Below, piece after piece: positions 7,109 to 13,134 of a DNA stretch of 13,134 nt. A model generated the notes under the pieces. It was not told the DNA's origin. It searched no databases and saw only the letters and a list, made by a program, of their open reading frames with translations. Both the position numbers and the translations under genes were made by a program. Source of the DNA: an uncultured Lachnospiraceae bacterium (lineage in GTDB: Bacteria; Bacillota; Clostridia; Lachnospirales; Lachnospiraceae); the NCBI GenBank assembly GCA_910589195.1, contig CAJUTC010000064.1, positions 1 to 13,134 of the forward strand, written 5' to 3'. Within the stretch, counting starts at the first letter, position 1; each line of letters starts with the position of its first letter.

Positions 7109-7405
7109 TTACAGTAAGTAATTACTTTCTCGGTTTGCAATCTGTAAGCCGACTAATTTATAGGTTGCATATCCCCCACAACCAATGGCTCTGATTTGCA
7201 AATTTCTTCTGCTTCTTCACGGCTCTCTGTTTTTAGGATATACATATCTGCCATTCCTGGATAACCTTTAAAGGCACCTCAGATTTCAAGCTTTCCTTCA
7301 TCGTCCAGCTTTCTTATGCTCTCAACGTGTTCTATCACTACCTATTTTGTCATTTTATTATAGGTCTTGCTTTTCTCAATCATCATAAGCATCAATTTTT
7401 TCCAT
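7109..7405 (-). pseudogene. YCII-domain protein, decayed
   Basis: An ATG at 7405 with AGAGGAG (7420-7414) upstream opens MEKI. After an apparent one-base insertion the frame from 7392 gives MLMMIEKSKTYNKMTK, then TAG (7344), then VVIEHVESIRKLDDEGKLEI, then TGA (7281), then GAFKGYPGMADMYILKTESREEAEEI and EPLVVG. A one-base loss in a run of five C on the plus strand (7173-7177) shifts the frame again. The tail reads GYATYKLVGLQIANRESNYLL and stops at 7109. Joined, this is a typical ~95-residue YCII-like (dimeric alpha-beta barrel) protein of unknown function. Two stops plus two shifts rule out expression as one protein. Confidence 0.8.
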
Positions 7406-7503
7406 GGAATTTTCTCCTCTACATTCTATTAGGTTTCACTGATGGTATTATATTTATCCAACAATAGCAATCAGTATGTTATTCTCAAAAGCATACTGAA
7501 GTG

Positions 7504-7626
7504 ATGATAACAATAAATGCAAAATGGGATTTTACAGCAGGCGAACCAGCAAATGAACGTTCCGTATCAAAAAGAACCATACTGCGTCACTTAAAAGAAT
7601 TGGAGCAGGCGGTGATACTCATATAA
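7504..7626 (+). pseudogene. Possible helix-turn-helix regulator fragment
   Basis: A 40-codon plus-strand frame reads INAKWDFTAGEPANERSVSKRTILRHLKELEQ and then stops. The SVSKRTILRHLKELE part looks like a recognition helix of a DNA-binding domain, but I cannot place it in a family. There is no convincing ribosome binding site and no continuation in other frames, so a remnant is more likely than a gene. The 100 bases that follow, up to the MATE stop codon, hold only short hairpins (CTCAA/TTGAG near 7704, ATCGC/GCGAT near 7670) without a U-run. Confidence 0.3.
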
Positions 7627-7726
7627 TCACGATATGGCGATTTTTACCACATAGCCTTATAGATTATCGCATAGCGATTTATGGAGTAACCGATGAACTC
7701 AAGTCTTTGAGCAATACGATTTTGCT

Positions 7727-9139
7727 TTAAATTTCCTCAGCGGATTGCTTATCGTCCAACCGTTTATAAGTTGAAACAATGACAATGACAGAAATAATAA
7801 AGGTTAACACGTCAGATACCGGCATAGAGTATAAAACCCCATCCAAATTATAAAACCTTGGCAAAAGAAGCGCAAAACCAACGCCAAACACAATCTCCCT
7901 GACCATAGAAAGCATAGTTGATGCCGCCGCCTTCCCCATGGCCTGAAGAAAGATAAATGCCGCTTTATTCACGCAGGCAAGCACTACCATACAAAGATAA
8001 ATCCGAAATGCCCGGATTGCAAAATCTGTATAGCAGGAGCTCTCATTGGACGCTCCGAATATGCCAATCAGGCCAGCCGGGAAAAATTCTACAATCAGGA
8101 ACGCCAAAACGCCAACGGCTGTTTCTGCCACCAACAATTTCGTAAATAATTCCTTCACCCTGCTGTTTGCCCCCGCACCCATATTATATCCCACTATTGG
8201 GATACACCCGGCTGCCATCCCAACTACAATCGAGATTACAATCTGGAAGAATTTCATCACGATCCCCACCACTGCCATAGGGATCTGCGCATATTGGGTC
8301 TGTCCGAACACGGCATCCATTGCACCGTATCTCCTTATCATGTTATTGATGGCCGCCATCGCCGCCACCAGGGATATCTGTGACAAAAAGCTGCAAATGC
8401 CCAGAACTAATGTCCTTCCAACAATCTGCCCTTTCAATTTAAAGTCTGTTCCGCATATCTTTACCGTCTTGGTATGGGCCAGATACCATATTGCCAAAAT
8501 TGCCGTCACCACCTGTCCGATCACGGTTGCAATCGCCGCTCCCATCATTCCCCACCGGAATGCAAAAATAAAAACTGGATCCAGTATGATGTTGGTCACA
8601 GCCCCCGCAAGTGTGGATACCATAGCATATTTGGGACTTCCATCTGCGCGGATAACCGGATTCATCGCCTGCCCAAACATATAGAACGGGATGCCAAGGG
8701 AAATCCAGAAGAAATATTCTTTTGAATAGCCGAATGTTTCCTCATTCACCGTTCCGCCAAACATCGCAATGATTTGGCTGCTGAACATAAGATAGGCAAA
8801 GCACAGCACAAGGCTGAAAAGAACCGTAAGCAGTATGGAATTCCCCATGCTCTTGCCCGCATCCTCCGGCTTATTCATGCCAAGACTCAGACTCACAAAC
8901 GCACAGCATCCGTCGCCTGCCATAACTGCTATGGCCAGGGCAATCACAGTAAGAGGGAATACCACCGTATTGGCAGCATTCCCATACGAACCAAGATAAG
9001 CGGCATTGGCAATAAAAATCTGGTCAACAATGTTATACAAAGCACCTACCAGGAGCGAAATCGTACAGGGAATAGCATATTTCCCCATCAGCCTTCCTAC
9101 CGGTTCCTCCATTAATAATGAATTGCTTTTTGTTTCCAT
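7727..9139 (-). CDS. MATE-family multidrug efflux transporter (MepA-like)
   Basis: The 470-residue protein is an inner-membrane cation/drug antiporter of the MATE family, with about 12 hydrophobic segments in two six-helix halves. The N-terminus PVGRLMGKYAIPCTISLLVGALYN followed by IVDQIFIA is typical of the MepA-like branch. LSLGMNKPEDAGKSMGN lies after helix 2 and the second half begins near IVGRTLVLGICSFLSQ. The ATG at 9139 has AAAGGAG (9152-9146) six bases upstream. It has its own promoter and a 150-base leader with two repeated hairpins, which suggests riboswitch control. If that leader is a guanidine-IV element, guanidine or a related cation could be an exported substrate. No damage is seen. 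Confidence 0.92.
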   Translation of the reverse strand: METKSNSLLMEEPVGRLMGKYAIPCTISLLVGALYNIVDQIFIANAAYLGSYGNAANTVVFPLTVIALAIAVMAGDGCCAFVSLSLGMNKPEDAGKSMGNSILLTVLFSLVLCFAYLMFSSQIIAMFGGTVNEETFGYSKEYFFWISLGIPFYMFGQAMNPVIRADGSPKYAMVSTLAGAVTNIILDPVFIFAFRWGMMGAAIATVIGQVVTAILAIWYLAHTKTVKICGTDFKLKGQIVGRTLVLGICSFLSQISLVAAMAAINNMIRRYGAMDAVFGQTQYAQIPMAVVGIVMKFFQIVISIVVGMAAGCIPIVGYNMGAGANSRVKELFTKLLVAETAVGVLAFLIVEFFPAGLIGIFGASNESSCYTDFAIRAFRIYLCMVVLACVNKAAFIFLQAMGKAAASTMLSMVREIVFGVGFALLLPRFYNLDGVLYSMPVSDVLTFIISVIVIVSTYKRLDDKQSAEEI

Positions 9140-9157
9140 GTTTTTCTCCTTTCAAAT

Positions 9158-9290
9158 AAAAAAAGCCTGTAACCCCCTGGCTGCTGGATTTACGCCAAAG
9201 GCCACACGCTTATTCAAATAAGAACATATTCCATAATTTCCATTAAAAAACGCATGGCAGATAACTGGATTTACGCTGTCCTGCCACACG
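9158..9290 (-). promoter_or_regulatory. Tandem structured leader, candidate guanidine-IV (mepA motif) riboswitch
   Basis: Two copies of one unit, TGTGGC-x-GCGTAAATCCAG-x-GCCA, lie between promoter and MATE gene. In copy 1, CGTGTGGCAG (9290-9281) pairs over 10 bp with CTGCCATGCG (9260-9251), followed by TTTTTT (9250-9245). Copy 2 has GCGTGTGGC (9209-9201) and the same loop core (9195-9184). Its 3' part can instead fold as a terminator, GTAA-TCC with GGGGGTTAC and GCC with GGC, followed by TTTTTTT (9164-9158). A loop conserved between copies while the stems co-vary, mutually exclusive folds and a downstream MepA-type gene fit the guanidine-IV class known upstream of mepA in clostridia. The class name rests on context; I do not recall the consensus well enough to confirm it. 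Confidence 0.55.
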
Positions 9291-9299
9291 TTCTTTACG

Positions 9300-9329
9300 A
9301 TTATACTGCTTTGCGTTTGAAATTTCAAA
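9300..9329 (-). promoter_or_regulatory. MATE promoter with palindromic site
   Basis: TTGAAA (9328-9323), a 17-base spacer and TATAAT (9305-9300) form a strong promoter, whose start would fall a few bases before the first leader hairpin. The 14-base perfect palindrome TTTGAAATTTCAAA (9316-9329) covers the -35 box and could be a repressor operator. Confidence 0.8.
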
Positions 9330-9504
9330 GGGATTTTTGCACAAACTTTGCCGCAAAAATTTTCATATGCATCTTATATTTCCACATACGTCTTACATAA
9401 AACTTGCATATAAGCTAGTGTGCTGTCTGCATTATATTCAGGCAAACATTTTGTTTCATTTCTCATTAACATTTCCCCATCTGCCTATATTTATTTTAAT
9501 ATAC

Positions 9505-9584
9505 CATATCCTCCGGATATGCTACGCTGACGCGGTGCACACTCGCTCCGCTCGGCGCGGTATAATCTCTGACGAGATTATACC
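9505..9584. repeat. Composite palindromic element at the lysE 3' end
   Basis: Two perfect hairpins bracket a GC-rich core. One is CATATCC/GGATATG with a 3-base loop (9505-9521). The other is GGTATAATCTC/GAGATTATACC with a TGAC loop (9559-9584). The core between them (about 9524-9558) is rich in CGC, GCG and GAGCG motifs unlike the AT-rich flanks. Neither hairpin is followed by a U-run in either direction, so it does not look like a plain terminator. The second hairpin supplies the last codons and TAA of the exporter gene. It may be a small dispersed (REP/MITE-like) repeat. Confidence 0.5.
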
Positions 9585-10150
9585 ATACATTCCAGTAAAA
9601 TCACCGCAAGAATGATGTTGATCAGACGGTAATGTTTCCGATAGACTTTCTGGATCGCCAGACCTGTGCCAATCCATGCTGATGTAGCAATTGTTCCAAT
9701 CGTCGCAATCACAAACTCAAAGAACACCAGTACCGGAAACGATGTACTGTAATTGGTTACATATCCGGTCAATGCCGTGATCCCAAACAGATAAATCTTC
9801 ACATTTACAAGCTGCAGCATAAACCCTTTCCAAAATGACGCGGATCTCTCCCCGCCTTCTTCATCGGGACGGCCAATTGCAATATGGACTGCCAGCCAGA
9901 AAATATAGGCTGCTCCCACATACTTCATTACTCCAAGCATATTAGGCAGAAACGTACTCACCCCATAGACAAATACCGCACAGATCATCTGCACCACATA
10001 ATACCCGGAGAAAATCCCGAAAAAGAGGGGCGTCCCCTTTTTCCATCCATAATTTGTCACCGTATTTAACGCCAGGATATTTCCCGGCCCCGGCGTAAAC
10101 GCGTTGATTACAGAATAAACAACAAAATTACCTATCACATAGCCTGGCAT
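9578..10150 (-). CDS. LysE/RhtB-family amino acid exporter
   Basis: The 190-residue inner-membrane protein belongs to the LysE/RhtB translocator family: about six hydrophobic segments, with the family N-terminal signature FTPGPGNILAL near residue 20. Substrates of the family are amino acids and analogues; the specific one is unknown. The ATG at 10150 is chosen because AAGGAGG (10164-10158) sits seven bases upstream. A GTG at 10168 would place that site inside the coding region. The C-terminus ends ILLECMV with the stop inside a perfect palindrome, a few residues earlier than I would expect, so a repeat has probably replaced the original tail. It lies downstream of, and in the same direction as, a broken LysR gene, its likely regulator. 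Confidence 0.88.
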   Translation of the reverse strand: MPGYVIGNFVVYSVINAFTPGPGNILALNTVTNYGWKKGTPLFFGIFSGYYVVQMICAVFVYGVSTFLPNMLGVMKYVGAAYIFWLAVHIAIGRPDEEGGERSASFWKGFMLQLVNVKIYLFGITALTGYVTNYSTSFPVLVFFEFVIATIGTIATSAWIGTGLAIQKVYRKHYRLINIILAVILLECMV

Positions 10151-10222
10151 AATAACGCCTCCTTCCACTTATGATTTTACAGCGGAATGCCGTATGATAG
10201 GTAATACAAATTCCTTATGCTA

Positions 10223-10245
10223 AAACATAGGTTAAGCCTATGTTT
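10223..10245 (-). promoter_or_regulatory. Palindrome between lysR and lysE genes
   Basis: AAACATAGG and CCTATGTTT pair perfectly (9 bp) around five bases. The first base of the stem is the last base of the regulator's stop codon. The centre, TAGG-N5-CCTA, fits the T-N11-A pattern of LysR-type sites, so it may be the operator for the exporter gene. It could also be the terminator of the regulator gene, but only TTT follows before AGC. Confidence 0.5.
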
Positions 10246-11147
10246 CAATCATTTTGATACTGTTTTAAGGCTTCTACATAGGTTTCCCCTAATCTGGATA
10301 ATTCTCTGTCCTTATTCAAAATATATCCAATCCTCATCGTTTCATCCTCATCCAAAGGAACTGAAATGATAGAATTACCATGGAAATACTTTGGAAAAAT
10401 GCCGCTTGAAATAGTATAGCCATCCAGTCCGATCATAAAATTCACAATAGCGGCACGGTCACTGATCTTAATGCTTTTTTCTACAATCTCATTACTGAAT
10501 AATTCCTCTGCAAAATTAGATGACTCATAAGACCCTTGCACAAAGTTCAGTCTTGGATACGGTTTCAGATCGTTCAAGTTGATCTTCTCCCGGTCGGCCA
10601 ATGGATGGCCTTTCCGTAAAAACACATGTGGAGCTGCCGGAAACAGTTCATAAAATTTCAGGTTATACTCTTCAAAAACCTTCATCAATACATTTTCATT
10701 AGCTTTGCTAAGATAGAGCACCCCAAGATCACTAAAGCGATTTCTGACATCCATAATGATCTGATAGGTCTAAGTTTCATTCAAGATAAACTCATATCTT
10801 TCCTGTCCAAACTGCTTTACCAATTCCACAAAAGCATTGGCAGCAAATGTATAATGCTGTGTAGAAATACAAAATCTCTGCTTTTCTGGCTGATTTTCTA
10901 TATATCGGGATTCCAGAAGCTCCATCTGCTGTACGACCTGCCTTGCATACCCCAAAAACTCCATCCCCTCCATTGTCAGGGCAACTCCCGCCCGGCAACG
11001 GTTAAAAATAACAGTCTTCGCTTCATTCTCCACTTCTTTGATCGCCCCGGAAAGGCTGGGCTGTGAAAGAAACAATTCTTTTGCCGCCTCTGTGATAGAA
11101 CCTTTTTCCGCTACTGTTATCATGTATTTTAATTGTTGTAATGTCAT
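10245..11147 (-). pseudogene. LysR-family regulator interrupted by an amber codon
   Basis: Residues 1-125 (winged helix-turn-helix LKYMITVAEKGSITEAAKEL, then FLSQPSLSGAIKEVE and the linker) end in TAG at 10772-10770. The same frame continues for 174 codons with an ordinary effector domain (TYQIIMDVRNRFSDLG to ETYVEALKQYQND). The two halves sum to 300 sense codons plus the internal stop, a normal LTTR size, with no frameshift. The second half has no ribosome binding site before its first ATG (10754), so it is not a separate gene. Either this is a recent nonsense mutation or an error, or readthrough occurs. The first half alone could give a DNA-binding fragment. The start has only AAGGGACG upstream. 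The exporter downstream is the likely target. Confidence 0.85.
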
Positions 11148-11200
11148 ATTCGTCCCTTAAATCAAATAACTGTCTGAAACCATCATGCGCCTACAAGTGA

Positions 11201-11306
11201 GTGCACCGCCAATCATGAAAGTCTGGCGGGCGCACTTGGCATTCCTGAATGCATACCTGTTGCAATACCTACGGATCGTAGATACCATGCATTCTAAATG
11301 CCAAGT
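11201..11306. repeat. Nested inverted repeats upstream of the LysR pseudogene
   Basis: ACTTGGCAT (11234-11242) and GAATGCAT (11247-11254) pair with ATGCATTC (11287-11294) and ATGCCAAGT (11298-11306), 17 bp with one internal loop. Inside lies CTACG/CGTAG (11269-11281). Next to it, GTGC and CCGCC (11201-11210) pair with GGCGG and GCAC (11225-11235), sharing two bases with the large repeat. There is no U-run. The 228-base gap 11148-11375 holds no gene I can support; a 42-codon plus-strand frame from 11185 looks fortuitous. Candidates are a small palindromic mobile repeat or a structured leader. Confidence 0.5.
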
Positions 11307-11375
11307 TTAATATCAACACCAGGAGCATCCAAACTACAAAAGAAACGTACGTTCAAAAAATTTGATTTAAATAAA

Positions 11376-11960
11376 TTAATTCACATAAATATGTTTGCCA
11401 AACTCATATGCTCTCTGTAGATGACCTGTCTGATTAATCTGCGGTTTTTTGTTGGTATCCCCACAGCCGCCAGCCAGCACCATCCCTTTGTCATGGAAGC
11501 CCATATAGTTGACAACCGCAAATTGATAATACGATACAGCCTGGTTAAATGTCCAAAAGAATTCATCTGCCGATGTCATAAGCAGCGCGCTATCCTTTAC
11601 CGGATATTTTTCATAACGCCCATACGGCGGATTCAGATCTTCCTTCGCAATACTGTAAAAGCGTTCTATAAATGCTTTCATTTTTGAAGATATGGTCCAA
11701 AAATACAAAGGTGACGCAAACACGATTAAATCAGCTTGCTTAATCTTAGGAACCAGCTCATGAAACCCGTCTTTCTGTATGCATGGCTTCTCGTACCTGC
11801 AGGCATTGCATCCCAAACAACCCTTTACCTCAGTTTGCAGCAATGACACTTTTTCCACGAAGTGTCCTGCTTCCTTTGCACCTGTTTGAAACGCATCTGA
11901 TAGTTGTGCCGTATTACCCTTTGGACGGCCTCCTCCTGACACCACCAATATATTCTTCAT
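11376..11960 (-). CDS. Flavodoxin-fold NAD(P)H-dependent oxidoreductase with Cys cluster
   Basis: The 194-residue protein is a flavodoxin-like (NADPH-dependent FMN reductase type) enzyme. The FMN phosphate-binding loop SGGGRPKGNTAQL is at 8-20 and the flavin-contact segment ASPLYFWTISSKMKAFIERF at 82-101. Between them C48, C51, C54 and C60 form C-x2-C-x2-C-x5-C, which fits the iron-sulfur flavoprotein pattern, so a [4Fe-4S] cluster that passes electrons to FMN is possible. The natural substrate is unknown. The ATG has GGGAGG about 9 bases upstream. It stands alone on the minus strand, with 145 bases to the next gene upstream. Confidence 0.88.
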   Translation of the reverse strand: MKNILVVSGGGRPKGNTAQLSDAFQTGAKEAGHFVEKVSLLQTEVKGCLGCNACRYEKPCIQKDGFHELVPKIKQADLIVFASPLYFWTISSKMKAFIERFYSIAKEDLNPPYGRYEKYPVKDSALLMTSADEFFWTFNQAVSYYQFAVVNYMGFHDKGMVLAGGCGDTNKKPQINQTGHLQRAYEFGKHIYVN

Positions 11961-12105
11961 AAATCAAACATCCTCCCAGTCAATCTATATATAGCATGCG
12001 ATTCCCAATTGCTTATTGCCATTAGCAAACACAAAAATCTCGTCTTTATATTAATTCTTTTTCCCACCTATTCATCAATCACATCATCAATCATATGGTT
12101 CAAGA

Positions 12106-12615
12106 TTAAATTTCTTTATGGTAAACTTCCAATTCATACGGCTCTCCATTCCGTAAGTCTATGTTTGTTTCGGTATACTGATAAAGAAAACCAAAAGACA
12201 ACGCCAGAGCTTTGGAAGCCTTATTATTGGCACGTGTGAAATAGTAAAATTCCTTTCCCCCCAGTGAACTGCAATATTCCAGCAGCAACTGCAAAATCTG
12301 CTTCCCATACCTCTTGCCCACATATTCAGGTCCAAGTGCAATACCTGCATCCTGATAAATATGCGGCCTGGTTTCCTCCACACCTGCAAAGCCTATGGCT
12401 TGACCGGACTTCTTCTCATAAACACACCAGGTATCATGATTTTTCTGATATTGAATGGTTTTCTGTATCCGTATTTTGGCATCTTCTTCATTTGTTGTCA
12501 CACTCCAAGCCATGTATTTCGCACTTTCCGGTCTTGACCAAATATTCCGATACATTGCTTTCCAATCTTCAAATATTGCCTTTTTCAGCAATACATCCTC
12601 TGTTTCCAAAAGCAT
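12106..12615 (-). CDS. GNAT-family N-acetyltransferase
   Basis: A 169-residue cytoplasmic acetyltransferase of the RimJ/RimL-like GNAT branch. It starts LLETEDVLLKKAIFEDWKAMYRNIW. The central strand is AIGFAGVEETRPHIYQDAGIALGPEY, followed by the acetyl-CoA pyrophosphate loop GKRYGKQILQLLLEY (about 117-131) and an ending ASKALALSFGFLYQYTETNI. The acceptor cannot be told. The ATG at 12615 is preferred over 12669 because AAGGAGAG (12633-12626) is 10 bases upstream and the first 18 residues of the longer frame do not resemble the family. It lies 136 bases downstream of the mCpol gene in the same direction. No terminator with a U-run separates them, so co-transcription is possible. Confidence 0.88.
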   Translation of the reverse strand: MLLETEDVLLKKAIFEDWKAMYRNIWSRPESAKYMAWSVTTNEEDAKIRIQKTIQYQKNHDTWCVYEKKSGQAIGFAGVEETRPHIYQDAGIALGPEYVGKRYGKQILQLLLEYCSSLGGKEFYYFTRANNKASKALALSFGFLYQYTETNIDLRNGEPYELEVYHKEI

Positions 12616-12751
12616 TTGAACATTACTCTCCTTCGCTCTTTCACTTATCCGATTTTCTGTGCATGGCAAACAGCTCCAAGCCCCAACATGTGGAATTGTT
12701 GGTAATGCTAATCGGGATACTGCTTAACGCCCTGAAGCAACGTTAATATTC

Positions 12752-13134
12752 TTACAATACCTGGCTAAATATTATCTCCTTTCCCTCTCGAATCACTTCG
12801 ATATAATGAATTTTACTGCTCTTGGCATAATTTAGACCAATGTAAGTATCTTGTGTGCTCTCCCCGATTGCAAGAGAATAGCATATCCAATTTTTTTCAT
12901 TTTCCCTATATACATATTCCGCTACAATTTGTGCGCATTCTCTGCTGCACTCTGCAAAAATATTGTCGCCGCCACTCATATAGACAACACTGCCATGATT
13001 TTCTAAAATCTGAGTAAAGCGAAACAATGTATCTTTAATGGAATCGCTAAAATACTTTAATTCGTCTAGCTTTTCCTCCAATATCAGTTGCTGCAGCCGT
13101 GTTCCAACCGAATCTCCATCTATCGCAATATACA
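12752..13134 (-). CDS. mCpol: minimal CRISPR polymerase, cyclic-nucleotide synthase
   Basis: The frame enters at the window edge as (A)TG TAT ATT, so only the first base of the ATG is missing. The protein has 127 residues, the size of a stand-alone mCpol domain. It opens MYIAIDGDSVG, with the metal-binding D6 and D8 of the palm (RRM-like) fold, and carries VVYMSGGDNIFAEC, with the GGDN hairpin (55-58) equivalent to GGDEF/Cas10. The tail YSLAIGESTQDTYIGLNYAKSSK followed by IHYIEVI is the usual C-terminal part. mCpol enzymes make cyclic dinucleotides; in Panoptes defence (OptS with the 2TM-beta effector OptE) the product holds the effector silent until a phage sponge removes it. No effector gene follows downstream, so it would lie upstream, outside the window. 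Both catalytic motifs are intact. A TTG at 13081 would remove DGD and is not the start. Confidence 0.87.
   Translation of the reverse strand, partial: YIAIDGDSVGTRLQQLILEEKLDELKYFSDSIKDTLFRFTQILENHGSVVYMSGGDNIFAECSRECAQIVAEYVYRENEKNWICYSLAIGESTQDTYIGLNYAKSSKIHYIEVIREGKEIIFSQVL

Noticed and set aside
7109..7405. UGA or UAG reassigned to an amino acid
   Set aside because: The YCII gene also has two frameshifts, TGG is used for Trp in the trp genes, and TGA/TAA end intact genes here, so the standard code applies.
9334..9359. TTTTTGC...GCAAAAA inverted repeat as a terminator
   Set aside because: The arms are mostly A/T runs with a 12-base loop, and it sits upstream of the MATE promoter without a clear transcript to end; too weak to annotate.
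10151..10168. GTG start for the LysE-family exporter
   Set aside because: The ribosome binding site AAGGAGG would be inside the coding sequence; the ATG at 10150 is correctly spaced from it.
10245..10754. Separate 169-residue gene with a LysR effector domain
   Set aside because: It is in the same frame as the upstream half, lacks a ribosome binding site and starts in mid-domain; it is the second half of an interrupted gene.
11185..11310. 42-codon plus-strand frame from ATG 11185
   Set aside because: It overlaps the nested inverted repeats and has no ribosome binding site; the product is unrecognised and probably fortuitous.
12690..12746. Plus-strand small peptide VELLVMLIGILLNALKQR
   Set aside because: It is hydrophobic and tempting as a small membrane peptide, but it has only a GTG start, no ribosome binding site, and lies in a gap that minus-strand genes account for.
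1..13134. CRISPR array, rRNA, tRNA, transposase or integrase gene
   Set aside because: No regularly spaced repeats, cloverleaf or recombinase motifs were seen; the mCpol gene is named for its CRISPR-polymerase fold and does not imply an array.

Overview
The window looks like the chromosome of a low-to-moderate GC Gram-positive anaerobe in the Clostridia, most plausibly a gut Lachnospiraceae-type organism. The pointers are AGGAGG-type ribosome binding sites, TTGACA/TATAAT promoters, a T-box leader on the trp operon, a MepA-type MATE gene behind a structured leader, and gene families typical of that group. The assignment is inferred from gene content, not from a marker gene.

Right-to-left layout on the minus strand, 1-4990: a consensus promoter, a tryptophan T-box leader with its terminator, an unexpected second terminator, then trpE-trpG-trpD-trpC-trpF packed with 4-base ATGA overlaps or a 3-base gap. 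Together these convert chorismate plus glutamine to anthranilate and on to indole-glycerol phosphate. A hairpin 32 bases past trpF ends the visible operon; trpB and trpA are not in view. The T-box specifier triplet appears to be UGA instead of the expected UGG.

5017-7726 is a decaying zone. It holds an alpha/beta hydrolase with an internal deletion, an intact divergent LysR regulator with a palindrome over its promoter, a YCII-domain gene destroyed by two stops and two frameshifts, and a short helix-turn-helix-like fragment.

7727-9328 holds a MATE efflux gene with its own promoter and a leader containing two copies of one hairpin unit. The position and architecture suggest a tandem guanidine-IV (mepA-motif) riboswitch.

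9505-11375 holds a composite palindromic repeat that supplies the last codons of a LysE/RhtB exporter, a LysR regulator interrupted by one in-frame amber codon, and a nested inverted repeat.

11376-13134 holds a flavodoxin-like oxidoreductase with a four-cysteine cluster, a GNAT acetyltransferase, and at the extreme right edge an mCpol (minimal CRISPR polymerase) gene that lacks only the first base of its start codon. mCpol is the cyclic-nucleotide synthase family used in Panoptes-type antiphage defence. It is the strongest pointer to a defence system, whose remaining parts would lie just outside the window to the right.
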